NCBI GenBank assembly: GCA_016235045.1
Contig: JACRME010000004.1
Coordinates: forward strand, 186,001 to 250,000
Source: Nitrosomonadales bacterium
Lineage (GTDB): Bacteria; Pseudomonadota; Gammaproteobacteria; Burkholderiales; Gallionellaceae
Direction: 5' to 3'
Length of the DNA stretch: 64,000 bases
Shown: positions 16,220 through 26,808 of the stretch, piece by piece
How the letters are laid out: each line of letters starts with the position of its first letter
How positions within the stretch are numbered: the first letter of the stretch is position 1
The notes under the pieces: generated by a model
Seen by the model: only the letters and a program-made list of their open reading frames with translations
The model's database searches: none
What the model was told of the DNA's origin: nothing
Translations under genes and position numbers: made by a program

Positions 16220-18165
16220 AAACCGATGAGCTCAATTTCCTGGTTGTCGAGGACGATGACTTCCAGCGCCAGATGCTGGCAAACATGCTGCGTTCGCTGG
16301 GGGCGACTTCTGTCATCGGTGCTGGCAATGGCAAGCAGGCACTCGAAATCATTCGTGGGGTAAGCCCCAGTCCGGTGGACATCGCGCTGTGCGACTTGAA
16401 TATGCCGGAAATGGATGGCATGGAGTTCCTGCGGCACCTGGGCCAGGAGAACCATAACGTCGCCGTCATCATCACCAGTGCGCAGGACAGCAAATTGCTG
16501 GCGTCCGTTGCAAAAATGACCACCATGTACGGTATCAAACTGCTGGGCGCGATCGGGAAACCCGTCATGCCAACGCAACTTCAGGAACTGCTGGCGAAAT
16601 ACGGCGATGCGGAGATCAAGCGGCAGCAGCCTGTTGCCGCAAGGAGCTTTACCCTTGATGAGATATTGCAGGGGATACGCGCGAACCAGTTCGAGCCGTT
16701 CTTTCAGCCCAAAGTGGATTTGAAAACGGGACAGTTGGTGGGAGCTGAGGCTCTCGCGCGCTGGGTGCATCCCGAGCATGGGGTGATCGGCCCCAATTCC
16801 TTCATCCAGCAGCTTGAACAGAGCGGAAACATCGACAACCTGACCTTCCTCATTCTCGAAAAATCTGCGACCGCATGCCGTTCATTCCACGATAAAGGTT
16901 TCAAACTGGGCATATCGGTCAATCTCTCACTGGCCTCATTGGACGATGCCACCTTGGCAAACAAAGTTGCCCAAGTGGTGTACAAGGCCGGAATCGAAGC
17001 GCAATACATCCTGCTGGAAATCACCGAGTCGGCGGCCATGACCAATGTCGCCCCGGCATTGGAGAATCTGGCGCGTTTGTGCATGAACGGGTTCTCGCTT
17101 TCCATCGACGATTACGGGACCGGATATTCCAGCATGCAGCAGCTCACGCGCATCGCCTTCAGAGAATTGAAGATCGACCAGTCCTTCGTGAAGGACTGTG
17201 CCGACAATGAGGCATTGCGTATCGTGATCGAGTCCAGCATCGACATGGCGCACAAATTGCAGGTCAAGAGCGTGGCGGAAGGCGTGGAGACCCAACAGGA
17301 CTGGGATACTCTGAAGAGCATGGGATGCGATACCGTACAGGGGTATTTCATCGCCAAGCCGATGAACGAAACGGTGTTTCGCGATTTCATGGCGAACTAC
17401 AGCCAAAGAGCCGCACACTTGCTGTCGCCATCCGGCCAGAAAGAAGGCAAGCTGAAGATTCTTGTGGTTGAGGATGACGATTTCACGCGCAGGATCATCC
17501 TGCGGGTGCTGCACGATTCAGGATTTCCCGATACCATCGACGTAGACAGTGCGGAAGCAGCGATCAGGCTGTTCGAAGCCAACCTGTTCGATCTGGTCAT
17601 CACCGATATCAATATGCCGGGGATGAACGGCTTGAGATTCGTCCAACTGATCAGGGCAGGTAAGACGCATGCCAAGCCGGAAACACGGATCGTGGCGCTG
17701 ACCTCATTCTCCCAGACAGAGATACTCGGGACAGCATTGGCGCTGGATATCAACGGCTTTCTGGTCAAGCCCGTCATCCCCGCCGTGGTTGAGGAAAAGC
17801 TAGCGAAAGCCATGTCTGAACGCCTGCACCTTCGCCCCCCGGTGGCCTATGAGATTGTCAAGACTGAATTAGAAAGCCTGTCTGGAAATGAGAATCAACC
17901 ACCAAAAATTCCGCATGGTGCGGCCATCACCCAAGAGAATCGCAAAGCGCGCAATAGCAACGGGAAACTGAATGTGCATCATCTTGCGCTGCTAAGACTG
18001 CGTCCAGGAATGTTGCTGACAGAAGACGTTAATCTCAAAGATGGAACCTTGATCTTGTCGTCCGGCCACACTCTTTCAGAGTTATCGATCAACCGTTTGA
18101 ACGATCTTAAAGAACTGCTACCTACCTATGGCATCGCTGTTCAAGAAATGTCCAAAGATAGTTGA
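16216..18165 (+). CDS. Response regulator with EAL c-di-GMP phosphodiesterase: REC-EAL-REC
   Basis: The 649-residue protein has a first receiver (about 8-130, CDLNMPEMDGMEF) and a complete EAL domain (about 145-390). The EAL domain has FFQPKVDLKTGQLVGAEALA, LEITESAA, SIDDYGTGYSS, LKIDQSFV and the late VAEGVETQ motif, so catalysis is expected. A second receiver follows (about 412-535, ITDINMPGMNGLRF). The C-terminal tail (LRPGMLLTEDVNLKDGTLIL, then SSGHTLSELSINRL) resembles segments found next to HD-GYP modules. Translationally coupled to the upstream hybrid kinase, it likely converts the relay signal into c-di-GMP breakdown. Confidence 0.9.
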   Translation: MKTDELNFLVVEDDDFQRQMLANMLRSLGATSVIGAGNGKQALEIIRGVSPSPVDIALCDLNMPEMDGMEFLRHLGQENHNVAVIITSAQDSKLLASVAKMTTMYGIKLLGAIGKPVMPTQLQELLAKYGDAEIKRQQPVAARSFTLDEILQGIRANQFEPFFQPKVDLKTGQLVGAEALARWVHPEHGVIGPNSFIQQLEQSGNIDNLTFLILEKSATACRSFHDKGFKLGISVNLSLASLDDATLANKVAQVVYKAGIEAQYILLEITESAAMTNVAPALENLARLCMNGFSLSIDDYGTGYSSMQQLTRIAFRELKIDQSFVKDCADNEALRIVIESSIDMAHKLQVKSVAEGVETQQDWDTLKSMGCDTVQGYFIAKPMNETVFRDFMANYSQRAAHLLSPSGQKEGKLKILVVEDDDFTRRIILRVLHDSGFPDTIDVDSAEAAIRLFEANLFDLVITDINMPGMNGLRFVQLIRAGKTHAKPETRIVALTSFSQTEILGTALALDINGFLVKPVIPAVVEEKLAKAMSERLHLRPPVAYEIVKTELESLSGNENQPPKIPHGAAITQENRKARNSNGKLNVHHLALLRLRPGMLLTEDVNLKDGTLILSSGHTLSELSINRLNDLKELLPTYGIAVQEMSKDS

Positions 18166-18320
18166 TGATCGTACTGGAAAATAAATTACCCCATCCCTGA
18201 ACGGCACATTCAAATAATAATTTATCCAGCATATTGCGCGCTAAACTTTCAAAGACAACCCAGACTGGGCAGTAAAATTGGGTTGGATAATTATATTGTG
18301 TCGAACTAGATAATCAGTTT

Positions 18321-18899
18321 TTACGGGATACGTAAAAGTCTTGCCAGCACCCGCTCCGCCATTCTCGCCAAAGGTACTACCTCATCCACCGCGCCCATGG
18401 CGATGGCTTCGCGCGGCATGCCGAAAACCACGCAAGAGGCTTCGTCCTGGGCAAAGTTGTAAGCGCCCGCTTTTTTCATCTCCAGCATCGCGGTGGCGCC
18501 GTCCTTGCCCATGCCGGTGAGCATGACCCCGATGGCGTCGGCCTTCAGACATTTTGCGGCAGCGCCGAACAATACTTCTACCGAAGGGCGGTGGCGGTTT
18601 ACCGGGGGTTCCCGGCTCAGCACGGTGCGATATTTCCCCGCGACCCGTTCCAGCAGCAGGTGCGAATGGCCGGGGGCGAGATAAACATGGCCGGCCAGGA
18701 TGTCTTCATGATGCTCCGCCTCTTTCACCCGCATCGTGCACAAATGATCCAGCCGTTCCGCAAACGACCGGGTGAACAATTCCGGCATATGCTGGGCAAT
18801 CAGGATGGCCGGCGTGCTTTCCGGCAAGGCGGACAGGAACACCTTGAGCGCTTCGGTGCCGCCAGTGGAGGAGCCGACAAAAATGATTTTTTCGCCCAT
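18321..18899 (-). CDS. cheB: Stand-alone CheB-type protein-glutamate methylesterase (no receiver domain)
   Basis: This enzyme is predicted to remove methyl groups from chemoreceptor glutamates. The 192-residue product is only the esterase domain. It has the Ser in [12 protein letters not shown], the His in [12 protein letters not shown] and the Asp in [15 protein letters not shown], so the catalytic triad is intact. Ordinary CheB proteins are about 350 residues, with an N-terminal receiver that is absent here. The ATG at 18899 overlaps the cheR stop by one base and nothing receiver-like lies upstream. Its activity would therefore not be controlled by CheA phosphorylation in the usual way. Confidence 0.9.
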   Translation of the reverse strand: MGEKIIFVGSSTGGTEALKVFLSALPESTPAILIAQHMPELFTRSFAERLDHLCTMRVKEAEHHEDILAGHVYLAPGHSHLLLERVAGKYRTVLSREPPVNRHRPSVEVLFGAAAKCLKADAIGVMLTGMGKDGATAMLEMKKAGAYNFAQDEASCVVFGMPREAIAMGAVDEVVPLARMAERVLARLLRIP

Positions 18900-19741
18900 C
18901 ACCGCCCCCTGGCCTGTCCGGCCAGCTCGTAAACGGTATGCCCGCGCAATTTGAACAGCGCCCCGGCATGATAAAAATTCTCCGAATGCCCGGCGAACAG
19001 CAGGCCGTCCTCGCGCAACAACGGTGCAAACTTCCTGAGCACGGAGAGCTGGGTTTCCTTGTCGAAATAGATCATCACGTTGCGGCAGAAAATCGCATCC
19101 AGCGGCGCATGAATCGGCCACGCGCTGTCCAGCAGGTTGATGCAGCGGAAATCGATCATCCGCTGCAGCTCCGGCTTGGCCTGCATGTAGCCCGCATGTT
19201 CTCCGGTGCAGCGCAGAAAAAAACGCTCGACCTGCGACGCGGGCAATTTGGCCACCGCATCCGCCCGGTAACGCCCTTCCCGCGCCGTTTGCAGCACCCT
19301 GGTATCCAGGTCGGATGCAATGATATGCACCGCACGATCCTGCGCTCCCAATGCTTCCACCGCCGTTATCGCCATCGAATACGCCTCTTCGCCGGTGGAG
19401 CAGGCGGAACACCACAGGACAATGGGGCGCGATGCATCCTGTTTGCGCAGGTGCTCGGCGAGCAGGGGAAAATGATGCGGCTCGCGAAAAAACGAGGTGA
19501 GATTGGTGGTGAGCGAGTTGGTGAACGCCTCCCACTCGGAGCCGTCGCCGCGTTGCAGATAATCCAGGTAGGCGGAAAAATTCCGGTTGCCGGTGGCACG
19601 CAGACGGCGCGCCAGCCGGCTGTACACCAGTTCCTGCTTGTTTTCGCCCAGCGAGATGCCGGCGCGTTCGTAGATCAGCTTGCGGATGCGCTGAAAGTCC
19701 TGATCGGTAAATTCGAATTCGCGGGGCCGGGCATCGTTCAT
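18899..19741 (-). CDS. cheR: Chemoreceptor methyltransferase CheR
   Basis: CheR methylates glutamates of chemoreceptors using S-adenosylmethionine. The 280-residue product has the N-terminal helical domain ([19 protein letters not shown], then [19 protein letters not shown]). The methyltransferase fold follows: [16 protein letters not shown], the SAM motif [35 protein letters not shown], and [17 protein letters not shown]. Length and motifs match the family. It is coupled to cheB and lies 9 bases after the soluble chemoreceptor gene on the same strand. Confidence 0.96.
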   Translation of the reverse strand: MNDARPREFEFTDQDFQRIRKLIYERAGISLGENKQELVYSRLARRLRATGNRNFSAYLDYLQRGDGSEWEAFTNSLTTNLTSFFREPHHFPLLAEHLRKQDASRPIVLWCSACSTGEEAYSMAITAVEALGAQDRAVHIIASDLDTRVLQTAREGRYRADAVAKLPASQVERFFLRCTGEHAGYMQAKPELQRMIDFRCINLLDSAWPIHAPLDAIFCRNVMIYFDKETQLSVLRKFAPLLREDGLLFAGHSENFYHAGALFKLRGHTVYELAGQARGR

Positions 19742-19750
19742 GCCGCCATT

Positions 19751-20878
19751 TTAGCTTGCGGAATGGCAGAGCAGGCTGGCATCTCCTTCTCCCGCCACGG
19801 CGATGCGCTCCAGAGCGCCCAGCACTTCCATGCTGTCCGCCTCCATTTTCGCCACCAGTTCCATGCCGCGCAACGGCTCCCCGGCCTGGAAAGCCGCCAC
19901 TGCATCCTTGCCGTACTGGTGGAAGGCCTGGTGCGGATTGGCCACGTCGGCATAGCCGTCCAGTTTCGAGTAGCACTCCCTGCCTTCGCCGGTGGAATAC
20001 CATTTGCCCAGGCGGCAATCCGAGTGGGAGGAAAAACTCTCTGCCGTACGCTCCGAGATGCCCATGAACACTTTGTAGATCTCGAATTTGTACAGGATAT
20101 GGTCGATCTTGGACACCTCGATGAAACTGCGCAACGCCGCCGCCGAGATCGTGCCTTCCATGTTCTGGGCAAGATCGAGCACGTGCTTCATGTTTTCCAT
20201 CACGCTGCCGACATCGCCGCTGAACACCCGTGACTTCGCCGCCCAATCGTGCATCTGCGCCTGCGTGCGCTCGGTCTCGCCCTGGATGGCAACGACGATG
20301 GAGGATATCTCGCTGGTGGCTTTGGCCGTGCGCTCGGCCAGTTTGCGTACCTCGTCCGCCACCACCGCAAAACCGCGACCCTGCTCGCCTGCCCGCGCCG
20401 CCTCGATCGCGGCGTTGAGCGCCAGCAGATTGGTCTGGTCGGCGATCTCCTTGATGAGCTGCACGATGCTGCCGATCTGCGCCGCGCGCTCGGTCAGGTT
20501 CTTCACGTTCTGCGAGGTCTGCTGGGTATTGCCGGAAAGCGACTCCAGGCTGCTGGCGATCTTCATCACCGATTCGCGGTTGTTGACCGAAACGTTGGCC
20601 GCCTCGACCGCGTTCCTTTTCTCTTCGCGCAGGGAATTGGCGGCCGACACTTGCGACTGCTGCATTTCCACAAAGGAGATGCCGAAATTCTGCAGGTTGG
20701 CATATATCCCGCGGGCAACCGCAACGGAAGTTGCCCCTGCAACCTCTGCGGCGCGCAAGGCGTCGCGTTCGCTTTTCAGTTGCGTCAATTCGTCGAGCAA
20801 TGCGGCATTAGCGTGCTCCGACTCGGCCAACCGCTGTGTGGCCGCCTGATATTCCTGCTTGAGTTTTCCGCAAAACAC
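19751..20878 (-). CDS. Soluble chemoreceptor with C-terminal zinc-binding CZB domain
   Basis: This is a cytoplasmic methyl-accepting protein of 375 residues without membrane helices. It has an N-terminal coiled coil (about 1-50) and the receptor signalling hairpin with the conserved tip [18 protein letters not shown] and [22 protein letters not shown]-terminal CZB domain (about 250-360) carries the zinc-ligand pattern [21 protein letters not shown] and [11 protein letters not shown] receptors such as Helicobacter TlpD sense oxidants or zinc; the ligand here is inferred. It starts at a GTG preceded by GGGGGAAG. It sits immediately upstream of cheR. Confidence 0.9.
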   Translation of the reverse strand: MFCGKLKQEYQAATQRLAESEHANAALLDELTQLKSERDALRAAEVAGATSVAVARGIYANLQNFGISFVEMQQSQVSAANSLREEKRNAVEAANVSVNNRESVMKIASSLESLSGNTQQTSQNVKNLTERAAQIGSIVQLIKEIADQTNLLALNAAIEAARAGEQGRGFAVVADEVRKLAERTAKATSEISSIVVAIQGETERTQAQMHDWAAKSRVFSGDVGSVMENMKHVLDLAQNMEGTISAAALRSFIEVSKIDHILYKFEIYKVFMGISERTAESFSSHSDCRLGKWYSTGEGRECYSKLDGYADVANPHQAFHQYGKDAVAAFQAGEPLRGMELVAKMEADSMEVLGALERIAVAGEGDASLLCHSAS

Positions 20879-20973
20879 GACTTCCCCCTATCGAACCGAA
20901 ATGCGCCGTCCCGTCGCTCGTGCAAGCACGCACAGATCGCACCCCCAACACGACACTGGCAGCATGCCCCCCG

Positions 20974-22608
20974 TCAAACCTTGAACACTTCCACTGCCTG
21001 ACGCACTTCGCGCGCCTTGGCTTCCAGATCGTTTGCCAGGGCCAGCAAGCCCTGCGCCGCCCCGGAATTCTCTTCCGACATCTGCGACACACGCTCGGTG
21101 CTCTTGGCCAACTCGGTTGCCGCGGCATTCTGCTCCACCAGCGCTGCCGCAATATCGTCGATCACCCCGACCACCTCGCTGAAATTGGACTGGATGCTCT
21201 TGATCGAGGCTTGCGCGGATTCCGCATCGCCCACCCCTTGCTGTGTGGTTTTCACCACCTTGTCCATGCCGCTGAGGGCATGGCCGACCACTTCGCCGAT
21301 CTTGCTCGACATCTGGTTGATCTCGTTGGTGGCATTGGCGGTGCGTTCGGCCAGCTTGCGCACTTCGTCCGCCACCACGGCGAAGCCGCGCCCCTGTTCG
21401 CCGGCGCGTGCCGCCTCGATCGCGGCGTTGAGCGCCAGCAGATTGGTCTGGTCGGCGATCTCCTTGATGACCTTGACCACGTCGCTGATGTGCGACGCAT
21501 CTTCGCCCAGGCGCGATACTTCGGTCGAAGCCGTCCCGATTTCGTGCGCCGTTTCCATCAGGCCGGCCACGGTCTTGTTCACCACCTGCGCGCCTTCTTC
21601 CGCATTGCTGCGCGAGTTGGCGGAGATGCGCCTGGCGTTTGCGCCCTGATCGCTGATGTGCGTGGTGGAAACGCTCAGTTCTTCGATGGAAGCGGCCATG
21701 CCGGATACGTCGTCCGACTCGTGATTGACGTTCTCGGCGATCTGGTTGGCGGAGGTGGCCAGGCTGTGCGCCATGTCGCCGACCTGGTGGGCCCGGTTTT
21801 TTACTGCGGCGATCATGTCGCGCAATTGGGCCTGCATCCGGTATGCGTCCGCCAACAAGCTGTCCGGCGCGGGGACTCGCGCGGGTTGCTGCGAAAAATC
21901 GCCTGCCGACATGGCATTCACCACTGCCGAGACTTCCTTCGGATCGCCGCCGAGTTGGCGCTGCACGCTGCGGCTGATATAGGCGGCAATCCCGATAATC
22001 AGGCAGGCGGTCAGTAGCGAAACCGTCAGCAACAACATGTTCACTTTCCGGATGAACGATCGCCCTTTGGACTCGTCTGCCGAATTGCGTTCATTGGTCA
22101 TGGTTACCACCCGGTCGATGACCTGGCGGTGCTTCTCGTAGACCGGCTGCATTTCCTGCATCGCGGCTTTCATCCGTTCCCGGTCGCCCGCCCGCACGGC
22201 GGGCAGATATTGCTCGTCCAGCGTCTTGAAAAAGTCCAGCGCGAATCCGTGCGCCTCGGCGAGCAGCGCCTTTTTGATGTTTTCTTCCAGGGGCTGTTGC
22301 TGCCAGAACGCATGCCTGTCGTCGTAGTCCTTGCGCAATTGCGCCAGCCGCGAGATGGATTTATCCCGCTGTTCGGCTGAAGCGATATCGCGCAATTCGT
22401 TTGCGACCAGGTAGGTTTCGATGATGTATTCGGGTGGGGGCAGGATATCGGCGATCAGGTCCTTGCCCTGCACGATGCGTTGGTACAGCGGGCCGTTCAC
22501 CTTGAGCTCGGATAACGCCCAAAAAGCAGCGCTGCTTGCCGCAATAAAACCGGCCAAACTCAGGACGATCAGAACCACAAACTTTTGCGAAAGTTTTAGA
22601 TTGCGCAT
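20974..22608 (-). CDS. Membrane methyl-accepting chemotaxis protein
   Basis: The 544-residue receptor has a first membrane helix at about 8-30 ([20 protein letters not shown]). A helical periplasmic domain of about 165 residues contains the motif [19 protein letters not shown]. The second membrane helix is at about 190-212, followed by a HAMP-like linker and the signalling hairpin with the standard [18 protein letters not shown] tip. I prefer the ATG at 22608 because GAGGAG precedes it; the upstream alternative adds five residues. The sensory domain has no CxxCH motif, unlike the three receptors at 27802-33258. The ligand is unknown. Confidence 0.92.
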   Translation of the reverse strand: MRNLKLSQKFVVLIVLSLAGFIAASSAAFWALSELKVNGPLYQRIVQGKDLIADILPPPEYIIETYLVANELRDIASAEQRDKSISRLAQLRKDYDDRHAFWQQQPLEENIKKALLAEAHGFALDFFKTLDEQYLPAVRAGDRERMKAAMQEMQPVYEKHRQVIDRVVTMTNERNSADESKGRSFIRKVNMLLLTVSLLTACLIIGIAAYISRSVQRQLGGDPKEVSAVVNAMSAGDFSQQPARVPAPDSLLADAYRMQAQLRDMIAAVKNRAHQVGDMAHSLATSANQIAENVNHESDDVSGMAASIEELSVSTTHISDQGANARRISANSRSNAEEGAQVVNKTVAGLMETAHEIGTASTEVSRLGEDASHISDVVKVIKEIADQTNLLALNAAIEAARAGEQGRGFAVVADEVRKLAERTANATNEINQMSSKIGEVVGHALSGMDKVVKTTQQGVGDAESAQASIKSIQSNFSEVVGVIDDIAAALVEQNAAATELAKSTERVSQMSEENSGAAQGLLALANDLEAKAREVRQAVEVFKV

Positions 22609-22674
22609 GGTAACTCTCCTCATGGCGATACCGAGACGCTCGTGGTCGTCTCTTTTGTGGGCGCAGCCTTTATT

Positions 22675-24549
22675 TCAGGTTCCGTTTACACCGCTCAACA
22701 ACTCTTTGATGTCCAGGATCAGCACAATGTCGCCTTCGCTGGACATGGTCACACCTGCCACGCCCTTGGGACGGAATGTATCCAACGATTTGATGACAAC
22801 GTCTTCATGTCCGACGAAGCCGTCGGCCGTCAGGATGAAGCTGTTGTTGCCGAATTGCATGAGCACCCCGACTTCGGAGTTCTCGCTGCTGCCCCAGCCG
22901 ATCAGTTGCGACAGGGGCAGCACCGGCAATACTTCACCGCGCACGACCATGGTTGCCTTGCCGGAAATTTTTTGCAACCCTTCCTGCGTAACGGGCAATA
23001 TTTCGCGCACCATGGATAACGGCACGGCAAACGATTGGTCGGCCAGCCGCAGCACCAGCACCGGCAGGATCGCCAGCGTAAGCGGCAGCGAAATGGAGAA
23101 GGTCGACCCCTTGCCGACTTCGGAATGGATGTTGACGGTACCGTTCAGTTTCTGGATGTTGGTCTTGACCACGTCCATGCCGACGCCGCGCCCGGAAACG
23201 CTGGATATCTCGCTCTTGGTGGTAAAGCCGGGCAGCAGGATCAATTCCAGGCAGCGCGTCTCGTCCAGCGTGTTCGCCATCTCGGCGGTAATGAGTCCCT
23301 TTTCCACTGCCTTGTTGCGGATCATTTCCGGGCTCATGCCCTTGCCGTCGTCGGAAATGGTGATGAGGATGTGGTCGCCTTCCTGGCGCGCGGAAAGTTC
23401 GACGAAGCTCTTTTCCGGCTTGCCTGCTGCCAGGCGCTCTTCCACTGTCTCCACGCCGTGATCCACCGCGTTGCGCACCAGATGCACCAGCGGGTCGTTC
23501 AAGTCCTCGATCATGGTCTTGTCCATCTCGGTTTCTTCGCCGGCCAGCACCAGTTCCACATCCTTGCCCAGCGAACGCGCCAGATCGCGCGCCAGGCGCG
23601 GGTATTTCTTGAACAGGCGGCCGATGGGCTGCATGCGCGTCTTCATCACGGCGTTCTGCAGGTTCACCACCAGCATATCCAGCTGGCTCACGGATTGGTC
23701 CAGTTCGCGCAAGGTGTCGGTATCGTTGCGGCCCTGCAGGATGTCCGAACGCAAATGCGTCAGGCGGTTCTTGGTCAATCCGATCTCGCCGGACAGGTTG
23801 AGCACCTGATCCAGGCGGTCGGTATCGACGCGTATGGTCGTTTCCTTCGCTTCGGCAGCGGGAACGTCGCCCGCCCGGCGCCCCACCGTGGCACCCGGCA
23901 CATCGGTGGAGCGGCGGCCGAAGGCTTTCTTGGTGGACTCTTCCTCGTTGATCGCCTCGGCGATCTTCTTCTCGTCGCGCGTGGCGCCGACTTCCTTGAC
24001 GATATCGGTACCGCCCGTGATCGCGTTGTACAGCGCGTTCCAGTCCACGTTGTCCGCCCCCGCCGGAGCGGCAGGCGCAGGCGATGCTGCCGGTGCAGCG
24101 GGTGCAGCGCCCGCCGTTGCGGGCTTGGCCTGGCTCTTTGCGGTCGCGGCAATCGTCTTGCCGCCCAGCACGTCCTTCAGTGCCTGCAGCACCTCTTCCG
24201 GCGCGGCGGCAGGTTGCAGGCTTTGCTGCAGCGCCCCGAACATCTTGCGCACTTCGGCGGTGGCCGCAAAGATCACGTCCATCAATTCCGCGGTCAGCGT
24301 CAATTGGTTGTTGCGCAACTTGTCGAACAGGTTTTCCGTGAGGTGGCAGAGCGTGACCAGTTCGTTCGCATTGAGGAACCCGGCGCCGCCCTTGATCGTG
24401 TGAAAACCGCGGAACACCTCGTTCAGCAGCGCAGCGTCGCCCGGGTTTTTCTCCAGTTCCATCAATTTGCTGTCCACATCGGACAGCATGTCCCCGGCTT
24501 CCATCAAGAAGTCCTGCAGCAGATCTTCCATGCCAACGAAATCGTTCAT
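22675..24549 (-). CDS. cheA: Chemotaxis histidine kinase CheA
   Basis: CheA phosphorylates CheY in response to receptors. The 624-residue product has an HPt domain with the phospho-acceptor His50 in FRGFHTIKGGAGF. A long Ala/Pro-rich linker follows with no obvious CheY-binding P2 domain. The dimerisation helices (RVDTDRLDQVLNLSGEIGL), the ATPase (VRNAVDHGVE, DDGKGMSP, GRGVGMDVV) and a CheW-like P5 domain complete it. A GGAGAA Shine-Dalgarno precedes the ATG. It lies between cheZ and a membrane receptor. No cheW gene accompanies it in this window. Confidence 0.96.
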   Translation of the reverse strand: MNDFVGMEDLLQDFLMEAGDMLSDVDSKLMELEKNPGDAALLNEVFRGFHTIKGGAGFLNANELVTLCHLTENLFDKLRNNQLTLTAELMDVIFAATAEVRKMFGALQQSLQPAAAPEEVLQALKDVLGGKTIAATAKSQAKPATAGAAPAAPAASPAPAAPAGADNVDWNALYNAITGGTDIVKEVGATRDEKKIAEAINEEESTKKAFGRRSTDVPGATVGRRAGDVPAAEAKETTIRVDTDRLDQVLNLSGEIGLTKNRLTHLRSDILQGRNDTDTLRELDQSVSQLDMLVVNLQNAVMKTRMQPIGRLFKKYPRLARDLARSLGKDVELVLAGEETEMDKTMIEDLNDPLVHLVRNAVDHGVETVEERLAAGKPEKSFVELSARQEGDHILITISDDGKGMSPEMIRNKAVEKGLITAEMANTLDETRCLELILLPGFTTKSEISSVSGRGVGMDVVKTNIQKLNGTVNIHSEVGKGSTFSISLPLTLAILPVLVLRLADQSFAVPLSMVREILPVTQEGLQKISGKATMVVRGEVLPVLPLSQLIGWGSSENSEVGVLMQFGNNSFILTADGFVGHEDVVIKSLDTFRPKGVAGVTMSSEGDIVLILDIKELLSGVNGT

Positions 24550-24570
24550 GCTTTTCTCCTAAAACCAGAT

Positions 24571-24640
24571 AGTGGTGAGTAGAAAGTGGCAAGTGGCAAA
24601 CCGGATTTTACTGACCACTCGCAAATGACTACTTACTCAT
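24571..24640. repeat. GTGAGTAG-type dispersed repeat between cheA and cheZ
   Basis: AGTGGTGAGTAGAAAGTGG at 24571-24589 recurs exactly, in inverted orientation, at 52655-52673. The flanking GCAAGTGGCAA is also shared. The second half of the gap (GACCACTCGCAAATGACTAC) is a degraded inverse copy. It is an intergenic palindromic repeat inside the chemotaxis operon with no coding content. Confidence 0.65.
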
Positions 24641-24645
24641 CCTGA

Positions 24646-25398
24646 TTAAAAGCCCATGCTCTCCAGCAAATCGTCCACCTGATCCTGGCTGGTCACCACA
24701 TCCGTGCGCCCTTTTGCGTTGATCACCGGACCGTTCAGCAGGCTGGCGTTGAGCTCCGCTTTCACCGATGCGGGCGCATTCTCCAGCAGCAGCGCCAGCA
24801 ATTGCTGCTCCATGCTCTGCGTCAGCTCGATGATCTTCTTGATGACCTGCCCGGTCAGATCCTGAAAATCCTGCGCCATCATGATTTCGGTCAGGTAGGC
24901 ATGGGTGGTCTTGGTCTGCTTCGGTGTCTCGTGCAGGTAGGCGTGGGTCTGGGTAACCAGATCCTTGAACTGCTGCACATCCAGTTTTTTCTCGAACAGC
25001 ATGTCCCAGCGCCTGGCCAGTTGCTGCGCCTCGCCGCCCAGTTTTTCGACCATGGGCTGTGCCGCCTCGGTGGCGTTCAGCACGCGCTCTGCGGCTTGCT
25101 GCGTCAACGTCGCCACGTAGTTCAGCCGGTCGCGCGCATCGGGAATGGTCGCCGCCGCTTTTTCGATCTCCTTGTTCAATCCCAGTTCGCGCAGGGTGTC
25201 GTGCAGGGCGCGCGCCATGTGGCCGATCTGGTTGATGACCATGGTCGGAGAGCCGCCGCCCGCCGCCACGGGAGAATTGGCCGCCGCGACTGCCGCCGGC
25301 TTGCCTTCTTCCGCGTTCGCCGCAATGATGCTGTCGAACAGCGCTTCGAGATCGTCTGAGTCCTGGGTTGCAGTATTGGTAGCCATGGCATCACTCAC
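24646..25398 (-). CDS. cheZ: CheY phosphatase CheZ
   Basis: CheZ dephosphorylates CheY-P. The 250-residue product has an acidic, Ala-rich N-terminus and the long four-helix-bundle region. The catalytic segment [18 protein letters not shown] includes the Gln that attacks the phosphate via water. The C-terminal CheY-tethering peptide is [13 protein letters not shown]. It overlaps cheY by 4 bases (ATGA). CheZ is typical of beta- and gammaproteobacteria. Confidence 0.96.
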   Translation of the reverse strand: MSDAMATNTATQDSDDLEALFDSIIAANAEEGKPAAVAAANSPVAAGGGSPTMVINQIGHMARALHDTLRELGLNKEIEKAAATIPDARDRLNYVATLTQQAAERVLNATEAAQPMVEKLGGEAQQLARRWDMLFEKKLDVQQFKDLVTQTHAYLHETPKQTKTTHAYLTEIMMAQDFQDLTGQVIKKIIELTQSMEQQLLALLLENAPASVKAELNASLLNGPVINAKGRTDVVTSQDQVDDLLESMGF

Positions 25399-25784
25399 TT
25401 TTGCATGTTTGCGAATATCTTCTTCAGCTTCTCGTCCAGTGTCGCCGCAGTGAACGGTTTCACCACATAGCCGGAAGCCCCTGCCTTTGCCGCTTCGATG
25501 ATGTTTTCCTTCTTCGCCTCTGCCGTCACCATCAGCACCGGCAGATGCTTGAGCGCGTCGTCGGCGCGAATCGCGCGCAGCAATTCGATGCCGGTCATGT
25601 TCGGCATATTCCAGTCGGACACGACGAAATCGAACGACTCGCCGCGCAGCTTGTTCAGCGCGTCCACACCATCCTCGGCTTCCTGTACGTTGACGAATCC
25701 CAGTTCCTTAAGAAGATTGCGCACGATACGCCGCATCGTCGAAAAGTCGTCCACCACCAGGAATTTTGTTTCTTCTAATCCCAT
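25395..25784 (-). CDS. cheY: Chemotaxis response regulator CheY
   Basis: CheY-P binds the flagellar switch and changes motor direction. The product of about 129 residues is a single receiver domain with the acidic pair in [18 protein letters not shown], the phosphorylated Asp in [16 protein letters not shown], and the later [10 protein letters not shown] Thr and [10 protein letters not shown] Lys. The ATG at 25784 is preferred, since AGGAG lies 6 bases upstream; another ATG 6 bases earlier is too close. It is followed by cheZ and preceded by two cheV genes. Confidence 0.97.
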   Translation of the reverse strand: MGLEETKFLVVDDFSTMRRIVRNLLKELGFVNVQEAEDGVDALNKLRGESFDFVVSDWNMPNMTGIELLRAIRADDALKHLPVLMVTAEAKKENIIEAAKAGASGYVVKPFTAATLDEKLKKIFANMQK

Positions 25785-25848
25785 TACCATCTCCTAAAAT
25801 CATCCATGCGGGGCGGGCAGGTCTTTTGTGCCCACCCCGCATTTTATT

Positions 25849-26796
25849 TCACGTCAGCAACGGGCGCAGCGTTGACGACAACATGATCGAATCGAATTTC
25901 GGCACGTAATAGTCCACGCCGACGCGCTTGCCCATGGCGCGGTTCGCGTCCGACGACAGCGACGAGTGCATCACCACCGGAATGTCGTCGAACCGCTGGT
26001 CGCTCTTGATGTACTGGGTCAGCACGTATCCGTCCATCTCCGGCATCTCCGCATCGGTGAGGATGACCTGTATCTGGTCGTGCAATTTGGCACCCGCGCT
26101 CTGCGCCGCATCCGCCATTGCCTTGAGCCTTTCCCAGGCCTCGCGGCCGTTGTTCGATTGAACGTGCTTGATCCCCATCTTGTCCAGGACTTCGACGATC
26201 TTGCGCCGCGCCACCAGCGAGTCGTCGGCGAAGAAAACGCACAATTCATGCTCCGACTCTATCCTTTCGACGTTGCCGACCACGGCTTCGCCGAACGCGT
26301 CGGCCAATATCTGCTCCACATCGAGTATGGATACCAGCGAACCGTCTTCCAGCTCCGTGATGGCGGTGATGAGCGCCCCCTTGTCGGAGAGCATGCCTTC
26401 GGTGGGGTGCACCTTGTCCCAATCGACGCGGATGATGCGATCGACGCCCTCGACCAGGAAACCCAGAATATGGCGGTTGAATTCCGCAACCAGCATGGTC
26501 TCGTGCTTTTTCGCCGGCTTCATGCCCATGAAATTGGCCAGGTTGAGCACCGGCATGACATGGCCGCGCAGGCTCACGATACCGTCCACTCCGCCCGGCA
26601 TGTTCGGCGTGCGCGTGATCTTGCCGATCTGGCAGACTTCCTTGACCTTGAACACATTGATGCCGAATTTCTCGTTGCTGCCCAGGCCGAACAGCAGGAT
26701 TTCCATCTTGTTGGTGCCCGCCAGATTGGTGCGCGCATCGATCTGGTCCAGCAGCCCATCCTGCCCCGGGTTCAACATGTCTTCTGCGTAAGTCAT
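25849..26796 (-). CDS. cheV: Chemotaxis coupling protein CheV (copy 1)
   Basis: CheV couples receptors to CheA and adds a phosphorylatable receiver that tunes adaptation. The protein of about 315 residues has an N-terminal CheW-like domain (about 25-165, EILLFGLGSNEKFGINVFKV, then RTPNMPGGVDGIVSLRGHVM). A C-terminal receiver follows (about 185-310, CVFFADDSLVARRKI, ILTDAEMPEMDGYVL, and a late Lys). The ATG at 26796 has GGGGGTG five bases upstream. It lies directly behind a second cheV with similar architecture, suggesting tandem duplication followed by divergence. Confidence 0.95.
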   Translation of the reverse strand: MTYAEDMLNPGQDGLLDQIDARTNLAGTNKMEILLFGLGSNEKFGINVFKVKEVCQIGKITRTPNMPGGVDGIVSLRGHVMPVLNLANFMGMKPAKKHETMLVAEFNRHILGFLVEGVDRIIRVDWDKVHPTEGMLSDKGALITAITELEDGSLVSILDVEQILADAFGEAVVGNVERIESEHELCVFFADDSLVARRKIVEVLDKMGIKHVQSNNGREAWERLKAMADAAQSAGAKLHDQIQVILTDAEMPEMDGYVLTQYIKSDQRFDDIPVVMHSSLSSDANRAMGKRVGVDYYVPKFDSIMLSSTLRPLLT

Positions 26797-26808
26797 TTTC
26801 ACCCCCAA

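Noticed and set aside
18222-18249. TTATCC...TAAACTTTC as a second minus-strand sigma-28 promoter
   Set aside because: The spacing is 13 rather than 11, the -10 element is poor, and it lies downstream of cheB where it would drive nothing.
18321-20246. A single 641-codon frame on the minus strand as one large protein
   Set aside because: Only its last 192 codons are CheB. The rest runs out of frame through cheR and the receptor gene and has no recognisable sequence, so CheB starts at 18899.
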